A DNA stretch of 64,000 nt from Epiperipatus broadwayi (GCA_028023455.1 JAQFVV010012546.1:1850081-1914080); one strand, 5' to 3'; positions 14,100 through 26,612 are shown, counted from the first letter of the stretch. Translations and numbers: made by a program. The notes: generated from the letters alone by a model not told the origin.

Positions 14100-14420
14100 A
14101 AAGTAATTATTAATACCATGGAGTGAATAAATTAACCAAAAGACTGTTTTTTACGAGGCTCATCGTAGACATCTGACGTCACTCTAACTCAGCCGATTCT
14201 TATGCTAAAAAATTTGTTCGATAGGTTTTGAAGAGGTTTTTAAAAGTTCTGTAAGATGGTGCCCTCTTCCGACTTATTTTACAAGTAAAAAATTAAAAAA
14301 AATGCATTTAAACCTAAACAAAGAAAGAACATTATTTGTGATTGGTTCTTAGCAAGCTCTCAGCTGAAAAAGACATTCTGATTGGCTGGAAAGAACAAAG
14401 AAACCGCCTGATCAAAGAAA
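14100..14420. promoter_or_regulatory. GC-richer patch with CRE palindrome and two CCAAT boxes
   Basis: The full cAMP-response palindrome TGACGTCA lies at 14174-14181. Inverted CCAAT boxes (GATTGG) lie at 14340-14345 and 14380-14385. The patch is clearly less AT-rich than its surroundings. Such clustering is typical of CREB/NF-Y promoters, but I see no first exon next to it, and a transposon promoter is equally possible. Confidence 0.3.
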
Positions 14421-15059
14421 ATAAAGAAAAACGCTGAGATTTTCATTTTGAATATAATTTTAAAGTATTATAAAAGTATATTTTGAGAAATTAAAATTAT
14501 TTTCAGAGAGAATACTAAAAAAACAAAATTATTTTCGAAAAATATTGAAGAATTTTGTAAAAATATTGAAGAATTAGTAAAAAGAAATATTTACTTTTCT
14601 ATAACGTAAAAGTCGACCTTTTTGTTTATATTATAGCTTTTATGTTGCCGAAATTGAATATTTTAGAATAAATAAATAGCAATTTATTTTTGAAAGAACT
14701 TTCATTCTCTTCATAACCTGAAAAATTAATAATATACTTTTTATAAATGTATCTGAGTTGAATTTAATATTATAGGTGAATATGTTTTAACAATAGGCTT
14801 TGTCTTCAGTTTGTGAGTTGGTCAATTAAAAGATTTGATTTTTACCTCATACAACCAATAATATAATTAGTGGTCAAAAGGTTAATCTTCATTATGACAT
14901 GGTTGCCAATGCTAATTGTCTACTTCTAGCCAAGATAATACCCAAGAAGTTTGAAAAATCCAAGTTCTTATTTTAATTGTCCCTATTATAAGAGAGAAGC
15001 AATGATAGTCACGTAAGAAAACATTCACTTGTCTATGCTAAATTAAGGGTTTTTATTTA

Positions 15060-15259
15060 TCAAAGATCAGTGGCTCTCACCTTTCCTAATGTCATGACTC
15101 TTTAATACAGTTCCTTATGTTGCAGTGACCCCCAACTTGTAATTTTGCTATTGTTAAGAATCGAAAATGTGTTTTCCAATGATTGGGTGACCCCTGTGAA
15201 AGGGTTATAAAACCCTCAAAGAGGTCATGACCCACAGGTTGAAAAACACTGTCATAGAT
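15060..15259. mobile_element. SPIN/URR1-like hAT miniature element with 8-bp TSDs
   Basis: A 184-bp element (15068-15251) starts CAGTGGCTCTCACC and ends GGTTGAAAAACACTG, so its inverted ends follow the CAGNGG...hAT pattern. Inside are the hallmark phrases of the SPIN/URR1 group of non-autonomous hAT elements: CCTGTGAAAGGGTTATAAAA, GACCCACAGGTTGA and CAGTTCCTTATGTTGCAGTGA. The flanking octamers are TCAAAGAT (15060-15067) and TCATAGAT (15252-15259), a TSD with one mismatch as expected for hAT. It encodes nothing and would need a transposase in trans. Family naming is from memory of those consensus sequences; the structural call is firmer than the name. Confidence 0.8.
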
Positions 15260-16620
15260 TAAATGTAACAGATTAAAAAAAATCCTAAAAATAAATTTCT
15301 AAAGCCAATAGAAATATAGAACATTAGGAATAATTAGTTAATTGTGAGTGTCAAATGCAAGAAAAATTAATCTTCATTTGAAGTAAACCATTGATACATA
15401 AGAAATAATTTGCAAAATTTTGAAGAAAATATTTTTTTTATACTTAATAAGAACCAAAAAAAAAAAAATAAAAGATAAAACCTGCATTAAGATTTCTTAT
15501 GTTTAAATAGAAGATAAACTTTTACTGTAGCATTTTAAGAACTGAATAATAAAATGGGAAGGAGTATTAGAAGAAATGATTCTCTGTAACTTTTAAAGAA
15601 CAGATGATAGTCACAAAGATAATGTACAAGAAGCTAAAAAATTAAATGAATTTATCCAATATGTGATGAAAATTTTACAAGACTAATGAATAACAGAAAG
15701 GGAGAGAAATCAAAAAGTAAACTTCTTGATGGCTTATTTGAACATATTTAAAAGTTTGTGCATCATGGGAAAATAACGTGGAGATTTATTTAGAATATTC
15801 ATCAAACTTTTCATAGTAGATTTTGAAAAGCAGGATTATACAATGCAAGTTTAAAACTATCTAGGAAGGAAGGATATATCTAATTTAAAATTTTGTCCTA
15901 TCATTTCTGCTTGTTGTTCAATGTTTGTTTAACTATACATGTCTTTTAACAGAGAGAAGATAGGAGAAGTATTTCAATGTGTGAAGAATGGTAAACATTG
16001 TAATATTTAAAATAGAAACTGGAAATGGGTTTTTTAATTTTAGTATTTTTCTTGCTTGATATGAAGTATATATACAAGGTATTTTTCATAATAGTGGTTT
16101 AAAGAATTGATATATGCAATTTAGTATATAATGTTAAAAGTATTAAATTGTTTGGTTATTTTTTTTTTGCGTGTTAAAAAAAAAAGCTTAAATATAGGAA
16201 GAGAGTACTTATGAGTTATAACATAAAAGTGTGTGAGTGGAATACAGTGTTAAAGCTGTATATTTTGAGCCAGTATATATATTTTTAGAAAATTAAGTGT
16301 GATAAAATATGTTAAAAGATATTTTGAATTTATTATTGTTAAAACATACTTAACAAAAAGGAAAACGAACTAGTGATCATAAATAAATTCTGATAGGATT
16401 CCCGGAAAAGAATAATAAACATGTTATAAAATATAATGTTTATGAGAGCAAGAAAAAATTAATGTTAACGTAAGACAATAGCATGATCTCATCTGCTAGA
16501 AAAAAATATCTTATTGATAGTAATAATAAAATAAATTATTTGTTTTGTGATATGATTGCAAATATAGATATAAAAGTATTTCAAAGGAAGAATATATTAT
16601 ATTATTGGTATAGAATTGGT
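15260..16620. other. AT-rich non-coding stretch
   Basis: I see no recognisable gene. Short frames on both strands lack family motifs. Poly-A and poly-T runs are frequent near 15430-15480 and 16155-16185. Confidence 0.6.
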
Positions 16621-16781
16621 AGAACCATCATCATCATCATCATCAACCATTATCAGTCCACTGCAGGTTGAAGGTCTCTCCAAGTTCAATCCATCTTTTT
16701 GATCTTTAGCTTCTCCACATCACCCCTGCACACTTTCTTATTTCATCCATCCATCTAACATGTGGTCTATTTCTGCATCTT

Positions 16782-18584
16782 TTAAAATCTCTTGGAATTC
16801 AGTTTTAACATTTTAATTATCCATCTATTATCATCTCTTCTAGCAATATGTCCAGCCCAACTCCACTTCAATCTTAATTTTTTTTCAATGAGGTCAGTAA
16901 TATCTGCTTGTTCTCTTACCCATATATTGTATTCTTGATCTCTTCTTGTTACTCCCAATATGCATCTCTTCATACTTCTTTGACTAGTCTGAAGTCTCTG
17001 TACTGCTTTTTTATTAAGTGACCAAGTCCCAGATCCATAAGTAAGAACTGGTAAAACACATTTATTAAAAACCTTCCTTTTCAAACACATAGGCATATTT
17101 CCTTTTAGTATCTAGTTATTTCTACTAAAAGCACTCCAACCAAGTTTAATTCTATGATTAATTTCCTCCATTATGTTTCCATCTGTATTAATAATCTGAC
17201 CAAGGTATTTGTAACTGTTAACTTCTTCTAACTCATCATAATCAATCTTTATTTTCATATTTTGAGAAAATCCATTAAACACCACTTTAGTCTTTTTAAC
17301 ATTTATCTATAGTCCTACTTTTCTACTTTCATCTGATAACTCTTGCAACATTTCCTGCAGCTGTAAAGCATTATTTAAAAAAAAACAAGTACATCATCTG
17401 CAAAATCTAAATCACTTAAATAATCTCCATTTACTTTCACTCCTATAGATTTTCATTTTTATCCACAAAATATTTATTGCAGCAGTACTGTAAAAGAGTT
17501 TGGAGATATGGAGTTACACTTTCTTACATCCTTCTCAATGCTGACTTTCCCAGTAACATTATGTAATCTAATTGTTGTTGTTGCATTTTTATAAATATTC
17601 TTTAAAATATGACAAAATCCTGGATCTATACATTGATGATCCAATGCTTTAATCACTGAAGAAATGTTTATGGAATCAAATGCCTTTTCATAATCTACAA
17701 ATCCAAAACATATTCGCAACTCATATTCATTTCTCCTTTCTATAACTTCTCTCAATACCTGGATATGATCTACTGTACTAAAACCACTTTTAAATCCAGC
17801 TTGTTCTCTTGGTTGATGGGAATCCAATGTTTTCTGTAGACAAGTTGTAATTATCTTAGTAAAAATTTTGTATAAAACCGATAAAAGACTTATAGGTCTG
17901 TAATTTCTACTATCTTCTTTATCACCTTTTTTAAATATTAATATTAATACTGCATTTTTCCAATCATCTGGTAGATTTTTATCATTTAGATATTTGGGAT
18001 ATAACTTTGCTAAAAAAAAATTATTTCTTCACCTGCTTTTTTAAATATATCAATTGTAATTCCATCATTACTTGGAGCCTTTCCTTTCTTCATATATTTA
18101 ATTTCATGTCTCACTTCTTCATTTAAAATTCTGGGCAAATCAGAAGATGTAATAGATATAGGAGATACTTGTTTTTTATTTCTATATAATTCTTGATAAA
18201 AGTCTTCTACCCATTTCATGATGTCATCTCTCTTTTTAGTAATAATTCCATCTTCTTTTTCTTATTACAGATATAAATTTTCTACCAATACCAAAATGTT
18301 GTTTTACATTCTTGAGACTTTTATTTTCTTCTACAGCTTTCCTTGTTAGTTCACAGTTATACTTTCTTATATCATTTTCAACTCTTTTCCGCACCATTTT
18401 ACAAAATTCGATATTCAATCCTTTTTAATGCATCATTTTTGTATAACTTCATATTCCTTCTTTTCTTCATAAATTCTCTAGTCTCAGTAAAAATTTTATT
18501 GGTCAATTGCTGCTTTTTTCTACCAGCTATCTTTGTTGCAGTTTTTAAAAGTGTATCAGTTATTTTCATATTAATTTCATTCAA
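16782..18584 (-). pseudogene. Reverse transcriptase and C-terminal region of the LINE (broken)
   Basis: Pieces in several frames carry it. The linker is at 18236-18584. At 18010-18219 is the KKGKAPSNDGIT motif preceding the palm. At 17474-17827 are EQAGFKSGFSTVDHI, motif A FVDYEKAFDS, and a motif B start where the usual RQGD is RKCN. Motif C reads FADD at about 17392-17403, outside the longer frames. The thumb/C-terminal part at 16782-17096 has LTYGSGTWSL and WAGHIARRDDNRW. The order matches RTE-type pol. Frameshifts and stops separate every block, so no functional enzyme can be made. Confidence 0.9.
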
Positions 18585-18701
18585 ATCTGAATCATGTTCA
18601 AAAACTACTAATACTTGAAACCGATTTGTAAGTTCTAATTTAAATTCATTAGAGTGTTTCTGAACATTAGGAATATCAATTGTAAATATTGTTTTTCTTA
18701 A

Positions 18702-19454
18702 TTATTTTTGTCTCTCTAGTTTTGCATTAACATGTATCTTACATCTTACTAATTGAAGATCACTTCCAGTGTTAAATTTATTAAAAATATTACAATCTTG
18801 AAATATGTATTTTCTGTTAGTCAAAATATAATCCAATTCTGCTGTACTTTCATTTGGATGCTTCCATGTCAATTTCCTTTTAACATTTTTCTCAAAAAAA
18901 GAATTCATAATATAAAGTTTTTCTTTTTCTGCAAACTCCACAAGTCTATGTCCTCTCTCATTTCTATTACCATAACCAAAATTACCTACAACAATTTCAT
19001 CTTTCATTTGTCTACCAATTCTAGCATTAAAGACTCCCATAACAATTTTAAAATGTTGTTTTCTCTGATTATCCATATAAAAATCTTCTACTACTTCATC
19101 ACTATGAGAACTTATTGGGGCATAAATCTGAATTTTCCCCATGTGGTATCTACTATTAAGTTGTATAACTAATCTTGCCACTCTGTCTGATACACTATCA
19201 ATCACAATGTTCTTTCACTTTTTATTTATAATGAATCCTACTCCACTTGTATTTCTGATATTTGTGCCTTTATAATTCAGTACATGTCCACTTTTTAAAT
19301 TAATTGTCTCTTCACCTTTTCTTCTAACTTCACAAAGTCCAATAATGTCCCATTTAATATATAACAGTTCTTCTTCTAATTCTTGCAATCTTCCTTCACT
19401 TGAAAGTGATCTGCAGTTGTAAGTACCTAAATAAAAAGTCATCCCAAATGGCAT
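18702..19454 (-). pseudogene. AP-endonuclease domain of the LINE (broken)
   Basis: Two frames (19215-19454 and 18702-19205) carry the domain. The N-terminal part has the TYNCRSL and GLCEVR motifs, the latter holding the catalytic glutamate. The second has IQIYAP, a VMGVFNA motif where the usual aspartate of GDFNA is now valine, LDYIL, and SDLQLVRC in place of the usual SDHxLV with its catalytic histidine. Two active-site residues are therefore lost besides the frameshift. In RTE elements this domain nicks the target DNA for target-primed reverse transcription. The resemblance is to the proteins often labelled craniofacial development protein 2-like. Confidence 0.9.
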
Positions 19455-19540
19455 CCTGGGTTCACAATCAGGGGATTCTTAGCACCCTCCACCTTCAGCC
19501 ACCAACTGCTTCCTTGATTGGTGACTTTACAGCCTCCTGG

Positions 19541-20280
19541 GAATAAATGTCATGATTTATTTTTGTATTGTATATATGTATTGGAAAACGTTTATCATTT
19601 ACACAAACCTTCATTCTGCCTTATAAGGCAACTGAGAAGAAAAACCATGGTGTATACTGTAGGAGAAAATGAGTTAGAATTCCAGGATAGGATATATTAA
19701 AATATCATCCTGAAGAACTGATGCATAGTTAAATGGGTGTAATCTTTGTGATTCCCAGATAGATATTAAAATTAGGTGGGATGATTTTTGGCAAAGAAAT
19801 GAGCAAGGTACATACTGTAAGTGGTTATTGAAGAAGCAGGGTAAAATTGGAATAAGTTCATTAAGAAAGTGATTACCTACCAAAATATGACCCCTCATGA
19901 ATAAAATAAATCTCCATTCTCTATGAAGATAGTATGTAATAAAATCAGTTGCTCATCTTTATAAAGTTTTATAATAAATAATAATATACTACGCATCAAA
20001 GGTAGATTCAATATTTTAAAGGATTCTATTGTTTTTCTTCCTAAGTCTGGACAGATTAGTCTGTAGGTAGTGAAACCATGTACAGAACAAATGTTCTATA
20101 TAGTTGAATAAATCTTGAACAAATGATCATATAAATAATAATAACTGAGATCTAAGATCAATATAAAGTGTCTTACACTTTCTTGTTACACTTGAGGGTT
20201 TATTATTGAGCTAGTATAGTATGGGTATTATAAAGATGGTAGGGCAGGGTAGAGAGATGTGTTGGAAGAACTAGAAGGGA
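19541..20280. other. Unassigned intergenic sequence
   Basis: I recognise no gene. The short frames at 19518-19700 and 19674-19898 overlap each other on opposite strands and match nothing I know. An (AT)n tract begins near 20287. Confidence 0.55.
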
Positions 20281-20340
20281 AGGTTACAATATATATATAT
20301 ATATATTATAATTATACAATTTATATATATATATATATTA

Positions 20341-20730
20341 TAATTATAAATTTTATTAAACACACATTATTATTTAAGTAATATTTACTAAGGCTGTAAC
20401 CTTTAAGAATAAGCGTCTGAAAAATTCGAAGGTAGGGACTTCTACAGGTCTTAGCCACAAGCTTTCGCTAGGAAGAAAAGAGGGAAACCTTCTTTACTTC
20501 AACCTACTTTTATATATGAATAAGTGAAGCTGAAGTGGTTAGATCTAAGAGTGTGAAGCTATTCAATACTTCACTAATTAAGTCCACAATTCCTATTATA
20601 CATTAATACTCGCGAAATCTTACGAATTACAACGAGTCAACAGAAAGATCTTATAGTAAGAAATCTATTACGATAATTTAAAGTTGTAATTATAAATTTT
20701 ATTAAACGCACATTATTATTTAAGTAATAT
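20341..20730. repeat. Insert of about 302 bp between 44-bp direct repeats
   Basis: The 44-bp sequence beginning TAATTATAAATTTTATTAAA occurs at 20341-20384 and again at 20687-20730 with one difference (CACACA versus CGCACA). The segment between (20385-20686) is less AT-rich, with CpG-containing phrases such as AAGCGTCTG, CTTTCGCTAGG and ACTCGCGAAATC. I recognise no tRNA, LTR or transposon end. The arrangement could be a tandem duplication with one unit lost, or an insertion with an unusually long duplication. Confidence 0.7.
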
Positions 20731-23040
20731 ATATTAATATTTATCTATTTTTTATTTAGTTATTATATACCTATACATATTTACATATGTATTTTATTAA
20801 GTATTAAATGCATTTTACAATTGCAAGATTTACTGAAAATTTTTGCATAATAATTTTATATTAAATTTAAATGTATTCTTATGTATATTAATCACAAAGA
20901 CTTTGATTTTTTAAATGTTGTGATACAGCTTTAAAATATTAAGAATGATAAAATAACATATTATGAAAGGTGACAGCAAAGACAAACTAATATGTATGAT
21001 GATTTTACATTATTTAATTGTAGTATCTCAAACAGAACTTAACTTCTATACATATATCATTGTTCTCAATAAGACCTATTGATACGTCTAAGCAATATGG
21101 CATTAATGTTCAAGTGATATTAAATAGTAGTATTTTATCATAGTTTGACCTTACCTTGTTGGTAACAGTCGTTTTAGAGGTAAATATTTCCCTATCAGTT
21201 TTAAACAATCAAATGGAACTGGTATTTATGATTCGAACTTGATGCCTAGATGTCCCTCAACTCTCTTGTCAGTAGTTTACGTAATAAGAAATTTCTTTTA
21301 GCATTTTATGTAGAAACATATAATAAAATTAAAAAGAAATGATTCCTTACTTTTTATTATTTTAATTTTTAATTATAAAGTTAAAAACTTAAAAAAAATT
21401 ATAATACATATAATTATTATAATAAACTTTTTGTAAGTAAAATCTAGTAAATCACGTTATTACTTGGGCTTTGTTTTTATCGAGCAAATGTAATAATGAC
21501 GTTAAAATTAGATTTTGATTTACCACAATGGCTTTTTTCAAAAGTCATTCTTAATGATAAATAAAGAACGTTATTAAAAGTGAACATTTGCAAGTGTCCA
21601 GTTTAGGCTACTATAAATAAAATTTTTCTATAGTCTGACCATCTGTTGGTCAAACGAAACTTAATCTAAGGCCATTAACTTCTCAAATTAATTACAAAAG
21701 ATTTGTATAGTGTTTGTAAATTATAATACTATAATTTATAGATAATGTCTATTTGAATTTATCTTTGTTTGGTTATCCATCTGTCTATCGATGTTTTTAC
21801 TTTGTCTATTATAAATGACTATAAATAATGTGTGTGCCTGGTGTTTTCAAACTGAGAGATTATGAGATATCGTTAATCATAAAACTGGTCCCACTACTAA
21901 AAAATATACATACCAACATCGTATTTCATACAAAGAATATAAAATAAAATTATTAAAAAAATTATATACGTTTTAGACAATAAAATTGGAAAGAAATTAT
22001 ACATTTTAGAGAATGCCTGAATAAATTGGTCAAAAGAAACAGAAAATTTTAATAGAAAGTTATTATGCTGGTATAATTATGAATTATACATGTTATACAA
22101 AAGTAGTAAAAAGATACATATAACCTATGTGGCACTGTTTCCCCATGTCTGGTTTATATAAATCTTGTTTATATATATATTTTTAAAAATCTGATGTTAA
22201 TAAACTTTTTAAAAGTTGTTATTATTAATATGCCTCTTTGTTAGACTGTCAAACAAGGGTAAAATAATTACATTTACTTTATTGGAATTTATAGGGATAA
22301 AAAATTTGTCAAGTGACTTAAATCAATTTCAGGTGTAAATACAGCCTTATTCAATATGTAAAAAAGAGTGTAGATGAGAATTTTATAATTCTTGGCAATA
22401 TAAGCAAAAGACATATTGATATTAGCAGTGTTTGGAAAGTTTATCACTTTAATTTTTTATACACTGATTAAAACTATATTTATTATTTAAACTATATGTG
22501 ATATGAGAACTCTTAATTTACAAAAGTTTGTCAAAGACTAAATGTTAGCCTAACTTTGTATAACCTAATATTTAGCTATATTGAAGGAGGCAGTTTCACA
22601 TTATGATTTGATTTTAAGTTTTTACTGACTTAAGAGGTTTATTAAATTTGTTATCTCTATAAATTGTGAGAAAGCACATGTAAGTAATTTTTAACATTTA
22701 TTTGGCAATCTAACAAAGAACATACTAATAATATTAGGGTTATTTTGGGGGAAAATATTATTTCTGAATTTTTATATATAGTTGGACATGCTATACTCAT
22801 ATAAAATAAAACAACCTAATAATATATAACATCCAGACAAATTAAAAAGAAAACCTATTTATTAGCATTATATCTTAAATATTGTTTAGCACACAAATGA
22901 AAATTCATCAAAACAAATATTATATTTATTTAAAAATAGAGAGTTAAGAATATGGTAGGGTATAACTGATGGTTTATTTGAGTTTTAAAAACTTATGAAA
23001 ATGAATATTGGATTTTTCTAAGTATAAATAAAGATTTAAC
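20731..23040. other. AT-rich non-coding stretch
   Basis: No recognisable gene or repeat edge. Between about 20990 and 21660 the sequence is somewhat less AT-rich but shows no sustained open frame on either strand. Confidence 0.55.
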
Positions 23041-23044
23041 AGTA

Positions 23045-23645
23045 GCAAGCTTTCCATACAGTCCTGTCTCCAAGTGCAAGCCTTTGTAATCAATAGATGC
23101 AAGAATGTTTGTGCATAAAATCTTTATTTAGTTCCTATTCATCCAATACTCCCAGACTAGTTTCTAGCTTGTGGCTTTCATCAGTGAAGAGCCTTGGTTA
23201 TGAGAACACTGTACCTAGATCTTAGGATCCAATACAACCCTACAGCAGCCACCCTTTACCTATTTGCTTACCTATAAAGCCAGAAGCCTAAGATGAAGCC
23301 TAAGATGAAAACACAATAATGTTTTCAATCCAAGCTCATTTGTTTGCATATTCTTATAGTTTTCAACTCAGTTCAGCATTTATATATTTTGTTGAAATTG
23401 TTTTTTTTAAAAACCACAACCATCATTATTCCATGACAGGATATATATAAAACCATCAAAATTTCATGTAATCACCATTTCATATGCTTATATAGATGAT
23501 TGGTAAAAATGACAAGATGGAAACTAGTCTGGGGATATTGGATGAGTAGACACCAGATAGGGATTTTATGCACAAACTTTCTTGCATCCATTGATTACTA
23601 AGGCTTGCCCTTAATGATGCTATTGTATGTAAAGTTTGCTACAGT
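23045..23645. mobile_element. Inverted pair of a hammerhead-bearing repeat (family at 23 kb)
   Basis: The left arm (about 23049-23166, containing AATCAATAGATGCAAGAA and TTTGTGCATAAAATC) is repeated inverted at about 23518-23640 (ATTTTATGCACAAACTTTC, then CATCCATTGATTAC). The left arm continues into a hammerhead on the minus strand. In the right arm only the 3' part (GAAACTAGTCTGGGG) survives on the plus strand. A third, single-arm copy lies at 58285-58445. Polarity is outward, as in the other ribozyme pairs. Confidence 0.85.
23150..23192 (-). ncRNA. Type I hammerhead ribozyme motif, 23-kb family
   Basis: Minus strand: core CUGAUGA (23178-23184), then AAGC, loop CACAA and GCUA as stem II (AGC/GCU pairs, with an A-A mismatch next to the core). 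GAAAC follows (GAAA at 23161-23164), then a minimal stem III from ACUAGU and the predicted cut after UC. Flanking UUCA and UGGG can form a wobble-rich stem I. The core is intact; the terminal stem II pair is not ideal. Confidence 0.75.
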
Positions 23646-23649
23646 TATT

Positions 23650-26470
23650 AATAACATGTATAAGCATATGAAATGGTGATCATGTAATAAATTAAAGATA
23701 TAGTATTGATATATAAACCTCAGGACCAGCAGTAACTATACCTGTTATATTTTTTCAGCCTTTTAGATAAATACTTTAAATTTTGATGGCTTCAGTCACT
23801 GAAATTGAAACAATAAAGTCTTCTTAAAGTAATCATGGTCTAATTTAATTCATATTGAGAAAACAATGTGTATTACAAATTATTGTGGTCCTTAAAGCAC
23901 AAAATTGTAATTTATAAAAATTACAGAGATCAATGTACACATAAACCTTGCATCAACTAAGAAAATAGTGTATTATAAACATTATAAAAACGTTTATGGT
24001 TGATTTACTAATGCCATGATGCATAGTGTGTTAATGTAATGAATAAGAATTTAACAGTGGATAACATTAAGCATCTTATTTGATAAAAGAAATCACTATT
24101 CATACCTTTTTAAAAAGCTTGTTTTATAATTTCCAGAAAATGTTTATCAACCACACTTTCTTTTCATGGCTGACTTGTAATTTTAGAAGCTACATATGCT
24201 TCTTTTTTGCTCTAAATATTACACTGTATCATTGCCACTCTGTTTGAAATTATTAGTCTGTTGAACAAAGTGATACTATATGTATACATTAGTTTTACAT
24301 GACAAAATTATTTTTCAAAATTTTATTACTCTAATTATAAAGCTCATCCAGAAAAAAAATTATTTTTAAAAAATATGTTAGTGCTATAGTTTTTTCATAA
24401 TATTTATTATCACATGATTTAAATAATTTTGTCATCTAATTGCCTTTTTTTTAACAATATGTAAAAAGTTGATAAATTCCATTGGAAATAAAAATAGAAT
24501 TTAAAACTCAGTATACAATATGCTTTTATTAAAAATATAACAACCATTAAATTGTATTTCTATAATATATACTATAGGTAAATATTAACATGTTATTTTA
24601 AAGCTTTTATATAGATACAGTTTTGCTATCATAATAAATTTATTGCAATTTTTAATATTTTCATTTTTTGTATATGAATTTTTAATATTAGAAAATTCTC
24701 ACATAGTAATTTTTAGAACATTAAATCATCTTTAGTGCTTCTTTGAGACTATTAAAACTATGAATCAGAATATGCAGAAAAATATTAAGGACATAAAATC
24801 ACATGTATTTTATTGAATTTTATTTCTCTTCCAAAAGAACTTTATTGCTATGAATATTTACATTAAAGAGAGTCAAAAGGGAAAGAAATACATTGATGGT
24901 AACTTTGGGTAGAGAGGTTATGTGCTAAATAGGGACTAAATTACATGTAAAGCTCAATCTGGGTCAATAGGAGTAGTCATGTACGAACAGTTTACATGTT
25001 TTGATGTATACTGTATGGATTTGTGGCATGAATGATGATCATGAAGTATGGGTTGTTGCAGCATTGGTGAGTTCTTTCATATGGTTGGTTTAAGATGGGT
25101 TTGTAATCAATGTGGCTTAGATCAATGATTGCTCTATTCAATTCATCAGAAGGCTGTCTTTTCCCATGTACCAGCCACCAGTTGGGGTTCAGCCATCCAC
25201 TTGTCTTTTTCTTCTTAATTTCACAATGGTCTTTATTATGTAATCCTCAAGGTCAATAACACAACATATGTTAACAAAGACTTGTAAATTGCTGGTTACT
25301 GAAATCTAATGATTTACTATCAACTAGTGAATGCAAGTGAATTTTTAATGTTTTTTTTTCATATCAGAATTAATAATGCTCTTTTATAAAGTAGATTCTG
25401 GTTGTTTCATGCTTCATGCAATTGAGAGATAGATGTTTCATTTTACTTACATAAATATTGAATTCCCAAATACCTGAGTTTAAAGAAAATCTAACAATCA
25501 TCAATTATGATCATATTTATCATTGATTTATATACTAATATACTGCTTTCATTAGTGTGTAGTTTTGTGTTATTAAAGCACTGATGTATTTTATTATTAT
25601 ATTACATTACTTGAGTACAAAGAGTGACTCAGTAAATACTTCTAAAGTAATTGGCATAAGAAAAAGTCTTTGTTAACAGTGTATATAGCAGCATTATTGA
25701 ATAAGTCTTATTAATCAAACAATAAGAATTATATCCAACCCAAACATTGATGTAGTAATACAAATAACAAAAAAAACACACATATCTTTGTGGAAAATTA
25801 GGTTTCAAAAGCTTGAAAGAAGGTATTACAAAATGTAAATTGTCTAAGGACTAGCATGTGATATAGGTATAAATATTTCTATTTTACAGATTGATGAGTA
25901 TAGTTATTACAAAAATCATTTTTAACTTTTTATATTTTGTTTTTGTTATTTGAGTTTTCATTTCCTGGAGATAGAATAAATATACTTGGAAACGAGTAGT
26001 TGATAATGAATTAATGAATTCTACACTTTTCAATATATAAAGATATAAGTAAACAAATAAATAACTATAACTAACTTATAGCATGACTCTATTTCAGTAG
26101 CATTTATAGTTAAAACATAAAAATAAAAACCACTTTAATATCAAATGTTAATGTTTTAAAATGAAAACTACCTAGAATACTTTGTATATATTTACACAAT
26201 TATATTTCATATTTAATAAATTAACTTTTATATTTCTATAATATGTTTCTTTGCTTTTTCTTTTCCTCATATTATTTTCTACATATATAAAAAAAAAAAA
26301 TTACGAAAAAAAAAAACTTCAATTTCTTAAAAATTCTTAACCATTCATACATCAATCATAGAAATAGACTTGAATTCAAACATTTTTTTTTTTGTAAAAA
26401 GAGATTAAAATGGAGAGATTGTGTTTAATGGATAATGATAAATATAATTACACACAAAAAAAAACAACTC
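23650..26470. other. AT-rich stretch with one GC-richer open segment
   Basis: Mostly featureless AT-rich sequence. The exception is 24880-25260, treated separately. Poly-A runs lie near 26288-26317. Confidence 0.55.
25002..25256 (-). other. Unrecognised open minus-strand segment, about 80 codons
   Basis: On the minus strand a frame stays open for about 80 codons, without a good start codon, in a patch richer in G+C than its surroundings. It includes the residues SGWLNPNWWLVHGK, DELNRAIIDLSHIDYKP and QPYERTHQCCNNP, a non-repetitive composition quite unlike the lysine/asparagine/tyrosine-rich frames elsewhere. It ends near a TAA, with a GTAAAC donor-like sequence overlapping that end. I do not recognise the family. 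It could be an exon, a relic of an element or chance. Confidence 0.3.
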
Positions 26471-26562
26471 AGATGTCACATGACTTAATTTAATAAGCTC
26501 GTGTTTACAAATGTTATGTATAGAGCTCGCAAAACAAACTCTTAACAAGCTTTGTAGAATAC

Positions 26563-26612
26563 CCCCAACCTCAGACCGGTTTCTGCTACTGATATCATCA
26601 GTGAGGTGTTAG
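26563..26612 (-). ncRNA. Type I hammerhead motif, left arm
   Basis: Minus strand: CUGAUGA (26595-26601), a stem II that is UAU/GCA with one mismatch, GAAAC (GAAA 26580-26583), stem III from the palindrome ACCGGU, and a cut site after UC. Stem I pairs CCUCA with UGAGG perfectly. Core bases are intact and stem II is slightly damaged. Confidence 0.8.

Larger units (their letters stand above)
16626..19540 (-). mobile_element. RTE/BovB-like non-LTR retrotransposon, nearly full length, decayed
   Basis: Read on the minus strand, this is an endonuclease-reverse transcriptase LINE of about 2.9 kb, close to the usual 3-kb length of RTE elements. It begins with a short GC-richer leader (about 19460-19540) before a start codon at 19454. 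Next come an AP-endonuclease domain, a linker, a reverse transcriptase and a C-terminal thumb region. It ends in a (TGA)n tail (16626-16644), the typical RTE/BovB tail. The reading frame is broken many times, so it is dead. The conserved 3' end recurs at 45562-45838. No clear TSD was identified. Confidence 0.92.

Noticed and set aside
18753-19172. A 139-codon plus-strand frame
   Set aside because: It is the antisense shadow of the LINE endonuclease domain, which matches known motifs on the minus strand.
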